Assembly (NCBI RefSeq): GCF_026712185.1
Contig: NZ_JAPPUX010000003.1
Span: forward strand, 434,001-498,000
Direction of reading: 5' to 3'
DNA: 64,000 bases
Source: Nocardioides pini
GTDB taxonomy: Bacteria > Actinomycetota > Actinomycetes > Propionibacteriales > Nocardioidaceae
The notes below the pieces were generated by a model that had not been told where the DNA came from, made no database searches, and saw only the letters and a program-made list of their open reading frames with translations. How positions within the stretch are numbered: the first letter of the stretch is position 1; the number at the start of each line of letters is the position of its first letter. This document shows positions 61,262 through 64,000 of the stretch, one piece after another. The position numbers and the translations under genes are program-made.

Positions 61262-62035
61262 ATGTCTTCACGTCGAACGGTCCGGCAGCTCCTCGTTGCC
61301 GTCTCCGTGGGGGTCCTGGTCGGGGGCGGCCTCATGGTCCTCACGCCGGCCGGAGCCGAGGTCAGCAGCGCCGTGGCCACCAACTGGAAGAAGATCTGGA
61401 ACAAGGAGCTCAAGCCGCAGGCGGACCAGCGGTACTACACGAAGAAGAAGAGCGACAAGCGGTACTACACCAAGTCGGACGCCGACGCGAAGTACCAGCC
61501 CAAGGGCAGCTACGCGCTCAACGGGTCGTCGTACACCAAGGCCGAGTCCGACGGCAGGTACTACACCAAGACCGACAGTGACGGGCGATATGCCCGAAGC
61601 GCCGCCTTGGTCCGCGGGAACATCCTCCTGGCCTACAACGCGGCCGCCGCGGGTGGGCAGGGGTCCAGCGACATCTCGCTCGGTGCCACCTTCTCGGCCG
61701 CTCCGACAGTTCACGTGATCCCTGTCAACGGGGCAGTCCCCGCCGGCTGTGCCGGTTCCGCGGCTGCGCCGGATGCCTCCCCGGGCCACCTGTGCATCTT
61801 CTCGTCGCTGAACACCAACACCACCGGTCTCAACGTGTGCCGGCCGTCGACGGCCACGTGCAACGGCACCGCTGACCCGTGGGGCGCCGTGGTCTACGCA
61901 AGCGCGACCGCGGCTGGACTGGTCAACGCGTTCGCCACCTGGGCGGCTCGGCCCATCTCCGTCGTGACGACCTCGAGCAGGCCGTCGGGCGACGGCGGAG
62001 TCTCGCCGGGCGCAACAGGGTCGGGAACCAGGTAG
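61262..62035 (+). CDS. secreted RYYTK-repeat protein
   Basis: A 257-residue exported protein. Signal peptide: [23 protein letters not shown]. Residues about 60-115 hold four to five repeats of the type RYYTKxxSD or SDADAKY, a pattern like that in trimeric shaft or tail-fibre collars. The C-terminal 140 residues are Gly/Ala/Thr-rich with four cysteines and resemble a beta-sandwich. ATG 61262 has AAAGGAAT upstream. No phage gene is nearby, so a bacterial surface filament is more likely. Confidence 0.68.
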   Translation: MSSRRTVRQLLVAVSVGVLVGGGLMVLTPAGAEVSSAVATNWKKIWNKELKPQADQRYYTKKKSDKRYYTKSDADAKYQPKGSYALNGSSYTKAESDGRYYTKTDSDGRYARSAALVRGNILLAYNAAAAGGQGSSDISLGATFSAAPTVHVIPVNGAVPAGCAGSAAAPDASPGHLCIFSSLNTNTTGLNVCRPSTATCNGTADPWGAVVYASATAAGLVNAFATWAARPISVVTTSSRPSGDGGVSPGATGSGTR

Positions 62036-62100
62036 GAGGTGCCCTCTGCTGCGGTGCTCCCGGGTCTGCGAGCAGGCGTGACGAGGTCTACCCTCGCCAT

Positions 62101-63261
62101 GTGACCCAGGAGCACCGCAACAAGGCAGGGTTCGAGACGCGTGCGATCCACGCCGGCTACGAGCCCGACGCGATGACCGGGGCGGTCAACCCGCCCATCT
62201 ACGCCAGCAGCACCTACAAGCAGGACGGCGTCGGCGGCCTGCGCGGCGGCTACGAGTACAGCCGCTCCGCGAACCCCACGCGTACGGCGCTGGAGGGCGC
62301 GCTCGCAGCGGTCGAGGACGGCGAGAAGGGCTTCGCCTTCGCCTCCGGGCTCGCCGCCGAGGACACCATCATCCGGGCGCTGACCCGCCCCGGCGACCAC
62401 GTCGTCATCCCCGACGACGCCTACGGCGGCACGCACCGCCTCTTCGACAAGGTCGCCAAGGTCTGGGGCACCGACCACAGCCCGGCGTCGGTCGCCGACA
62501 CCGACGCCGTGGCCGCGGCGATCGAGCCGGGCCGGACCAGGCTGGTGTGGGTCGAGACGCCCACCAACCCGATGCTCACCATCGGCGACATCGAGGCGTT
62601 GGCCGCGGTCGCCCACGACGCGGGCGCGCTGCTCGTCGTCGACAACACCTTCGCCTCGCCCTACCTCCAGCAGCCGCTCACGCTCGGCGCCGACGTGGTG
62701 GTCCACTCCACCACCAAGTACGTCGGCGGGCACAGCGACGTCGTCGGGGGAGCGGTCGTGGTGCGCGACCTCGAGCTCGCCGAGAAGATCGGCTACCACC
62801 AGAACGCCATGGGCGCGGTGGCCGGGCCGTTCGACGCCTTCCTCACCCACCGCGGCCTCAAGACCCTCGGCGTGCGCATGGACCGCCACTGCGACAACGC
62901 GGAGCGGGTCGTGCAGTTCCTCGACGGGGACCCGCGGGTCGCCGAGGTGATCTACCCCGGCCTCGCCGCGCACCCCGGCCACGAGGTCGCGGCCCGCCAG
63001 ATGAAGCGCTTCGGCGGCATGATCTCCTTCCGCGTCGCCGGTGGCGAGGAGCAGGCGCTGGCGGTGTGCGAGCGGGCCGAGGTGTTCACCCTCGGCGAGT
63101 CGCTCGGTGGCGTCGAGTCGCTCATCGAGCACCCCGGCCGGATGACCCACGCCAGCGTCGCCGGCACCGACCTCGAGGTCCCCGCCGACCTGGTCCGGCT
63201 CAGCGTCGGCATCGAGACCGCCGACGACCTCGTCGGCGACCTCGACAGAGCCCTGGGCTGA
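62101..63261 (+). CDS. metB: cystathionine gamma-synthase/lyase
   Basis: A 386-residue PLP enzyme of the Cys/Met metabolism family. The active site VHSTTKYVGGHSDVVGG carries the PLP lysine; RSANPTRTALEGALAAVE, GLAAEDTII and ESLGGVESLIEHPG are further family motifs. Synthase (O-succinyl or acetylhomoserine) and lyase activities cannot be separated by sequence alone. GTG 62101 follows TACCCT by six bases, a leaderless start like that of the cystathionine beta-synthase. Confidence 0.92.
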   Translation: MTQEHRNKAGFETRAIHAGYEPDAMTGAVNPPIYASSTYKQDGVGGLRGGYEYSRSANPTRTALEGALAAVEDGEKGFAFASGLAAEDTIIRALTRPGDHVVIPDDAYGGTHRLFDKVAKVWGTDHSPASVADTDAVAAAIEPGRTRLVWVETPTNPMLTIGDIEALAAVAHDAGALLVVDNTFASPYLQQPLTLGADVVVHSTTKYVGGHSDVVGGAVVVRDLELAEKIGYHQNAMGAVAGPFDAFLTHRGLKTLGVRMDRHCDNAERVVQFLDGDPRVAEVIYPGLAAHPGHEVAARQMKRFGGMISFRVAGGEEQALAVCERAEVFTLGESLGGVESLIEHPGRMTHASVAGTDLEVPADLVRLSVGIETADDLVGDLDRALG

Positions 63262-63264
63262 GAC

Positions 63265-63582
63265 GTGGCCGAGGCACCCGACCCGCGCTACCTCCTGGCC
63301 AACGAGCGGACCCTCCTCGCCTACGAGCGCACCGCGATCGGCCTCGTCGTGGCGGCCGTCGGCGCCCTCAACCTGCTGGACGACACCTGGCCCCACGTCA
63401 CCCTCGGCATCGCCCTCCTCCTCGCCTCGGCGCTGACCGCGGGCGTCGGCTGGCACCGCTACCGCCAGGCCGAGCGGGCGATCCGGGCCGGCACCGACCT
63501 CCCCTCGGGGGTCGGCGTGCAGGTCGTCGTGCTCGCCGTGATCGCGATCATCGTGGTGGTCGGCCTGACGGTGCTGGTGTGA
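63265..63582 (+). CDS. DUF202 membrane protein
   Basis: A 105-residue protein with three helices. The conserved YLLANERTLLAYERTAIGLVVAAVG start and the YRQAERAIRAG loop define the DUF202 family, whose members include vacuolar-transporter-chaperone domains in yeast. Function in bacteria is unknown. GTG 63265 is three bases after metB. The stop overlaps the next gene (GTGA). Confidence 0.84.
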   Translation: MAEAPDPRYLLANERTLLAYERTAIGLVVAAVGALNLLDDTWPHVTLGIALLLASALTAGVGWHRYRQAERAIRAGTDLPSGVGVQVVVLAVIAIIVVVGLTVLV

Positions 63583-64000
63583 GCGCGGTCGTCTGCGTCG
63601 ACTTCGGATCCACCTGGACGAAGGCGGCGCTGGTCGAGCTGGACAGCGGACGCCTCCTCGCCACCGCGAGCCACCCCACGACGCTCCCGGGGCCCGACGG
63701 TGACGGCGACGTCCTCGACGGGTACGACGCCTGCGTCGCCGCGCTCGCCCAGCAGGACCCGCGAGCGCTGGACGCCGACGTCCTCGCGTGCTCCAGCGCG
63801 GGCGGCGGGCTGCGCATCGCGGTCGTCGGCAACGAGGAGCTGGTCACCGCGGAGGCCGGCCGCCGGGTCGCGCTCTCCAGCGGGGGCAAGGTCGTCCTGG
63901 TCCTGCACGGCGGTCTCGACGACACCGGGCTGGCCGAGCTCCGGGCGGCCGAGCCCGACGTGGTGCTGCTCGTCGGCGGCACCGACGGCGGCAACGCCGA
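63579..64000 (+). CDS. glutamate mutase L-like ATPase (partial)
   Basis: The frame opens at GTG 63579 and runs off the window with 140 codons. VCVDFGSTWTKAALVELDSG is the actin/Hsp70-like phosphate loop of the MutL/GlmL family, and ACSSAGGGLRIAVVGNEELVTAEAG and LLVGGTDGGNA match its conserved core. Such proteins are linked to B12-dependent glutamate mutase reactivation, though many have no mutase nearby. No mismatch-repair MutL features are present. The overlap with DUF202 suggests coupling. Confidence 0.82.
   Translation, partial: MSAVVCVDFGSTWTKAALVELDSGRLLATASHPTTLPGPDGDGDVLDGYDACVAALAQQDPRALDADVLACSSAGGGLRIAVVGNEELVTAEAGRRVALSSGGKVVLVLHGGLDDTGLAELRAAEPDVVLLVGGTDGGNA

Noticed and set aside
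61440..61610. Tandem repeats as a CRISPR array or prophage tail gene
   Set aside because: The repeats encode RYYTK units in one frame, the protein has a signal peptide, and no phage genes are nearby.
63579..64000. DNA mismatch-repair MutL
   Set aside because: The actin-like phosphate loop and GGTDGGNA motif belong to glutamate mutase L; GHKL ATPase motifs are absent.

Overview
The window is chromosomal DNA from a very GC-rich actinobacterium. Gene content and order (mfd, SurA-like lipoprotein, MazG, enolase, FtsB/DivIC, DUF501, Ppx), frequent GTG starts, GTGA/ATGA overlaps and many leaderless promoters fit a Nocardioides-like member of the Propionibacteriales; this placement is inference from style and synteny. 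No rRNA, insertion sequence, prophage or CRISPR array was seen.

Region 1 (about 1-18,050) is an extracellular polysaccharide locus cut by the left edge. It holds a GT4-type glycosyltransferase, a polysaccharide deacetylase, a GNAT-like acyltransferase, an AMP-forming acyl ligase / PLP decarboxylase / acyl carrier protein trio, a secreted DUF4082 plus beta-helix protein and an asparagine-synthase-like amidotransferase. On the opposite strand runs a polyprenyl-phosphate sugar transferase, lipoprotein, MFS transporter and beta-propeller operon. A histidine kinase/response regulator pair and an atypical LuxR-type regulator close the locus. The content resembles proteobacterial exosortase-A-associated polysaccharide loci, without an exosortase here. 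Related short motifs (CCCCAAAT/CCGCAAAT) recur in its intergenic gaps.

Region 2 (18,060-22,050) has a CysQ-like phosphatase, a small guanidinium exporter preceded by a guanidine-III riboswitch, a VOC protein, a Tat-exported M28 peptidase and a secreted protein. Region 3 (22,200-32,960) is housekeeping: mfd, SurA-like lipoprotein, mazG, an AraC-type regulator, eno, ftsB-like, DUF501, ppx, type-5 uracil-DNA glycosylase, a double-ACT protein, def, and a tRNA with anticodon UAA but a short variable loop.

Region 4 (32,979-42,900) has an RTX-type secreted protein, a Bax-inhibitor-1 family protein, an SGNH hydrolase, cystathionine beta-synthase, a lipoprotein, a TSUP exporter, YihY, YigZ, YchJ, a ribbon-helix-helix-like protein, a DinB-like protein behind a 17-bp inverted repeat, and a VOC protein. 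Region 5 (42,960-47,060) centres on a DosR/DosS-like hypoxia or redox system with a DoxX-like membrane protein, a PNPOx-fold protein and two DosR-box-like palindromes.

Region 6 (47,074-64,000) contains an SPFH protein, a MoxR ATPase/VWA pair, a methyltransferase, a SnoaL-like protein, an MFS transporter, an ABC1 kinase, a subtilase, small proteins, a frameshifted GNAT gene, a PfkB kinase, MsrA, a secreted RYYTK-repeat protein, cystathionine gamma-synthase, a DUF202 protein and the start of a glutamate-mutase-L-like gene cut by the right edge.
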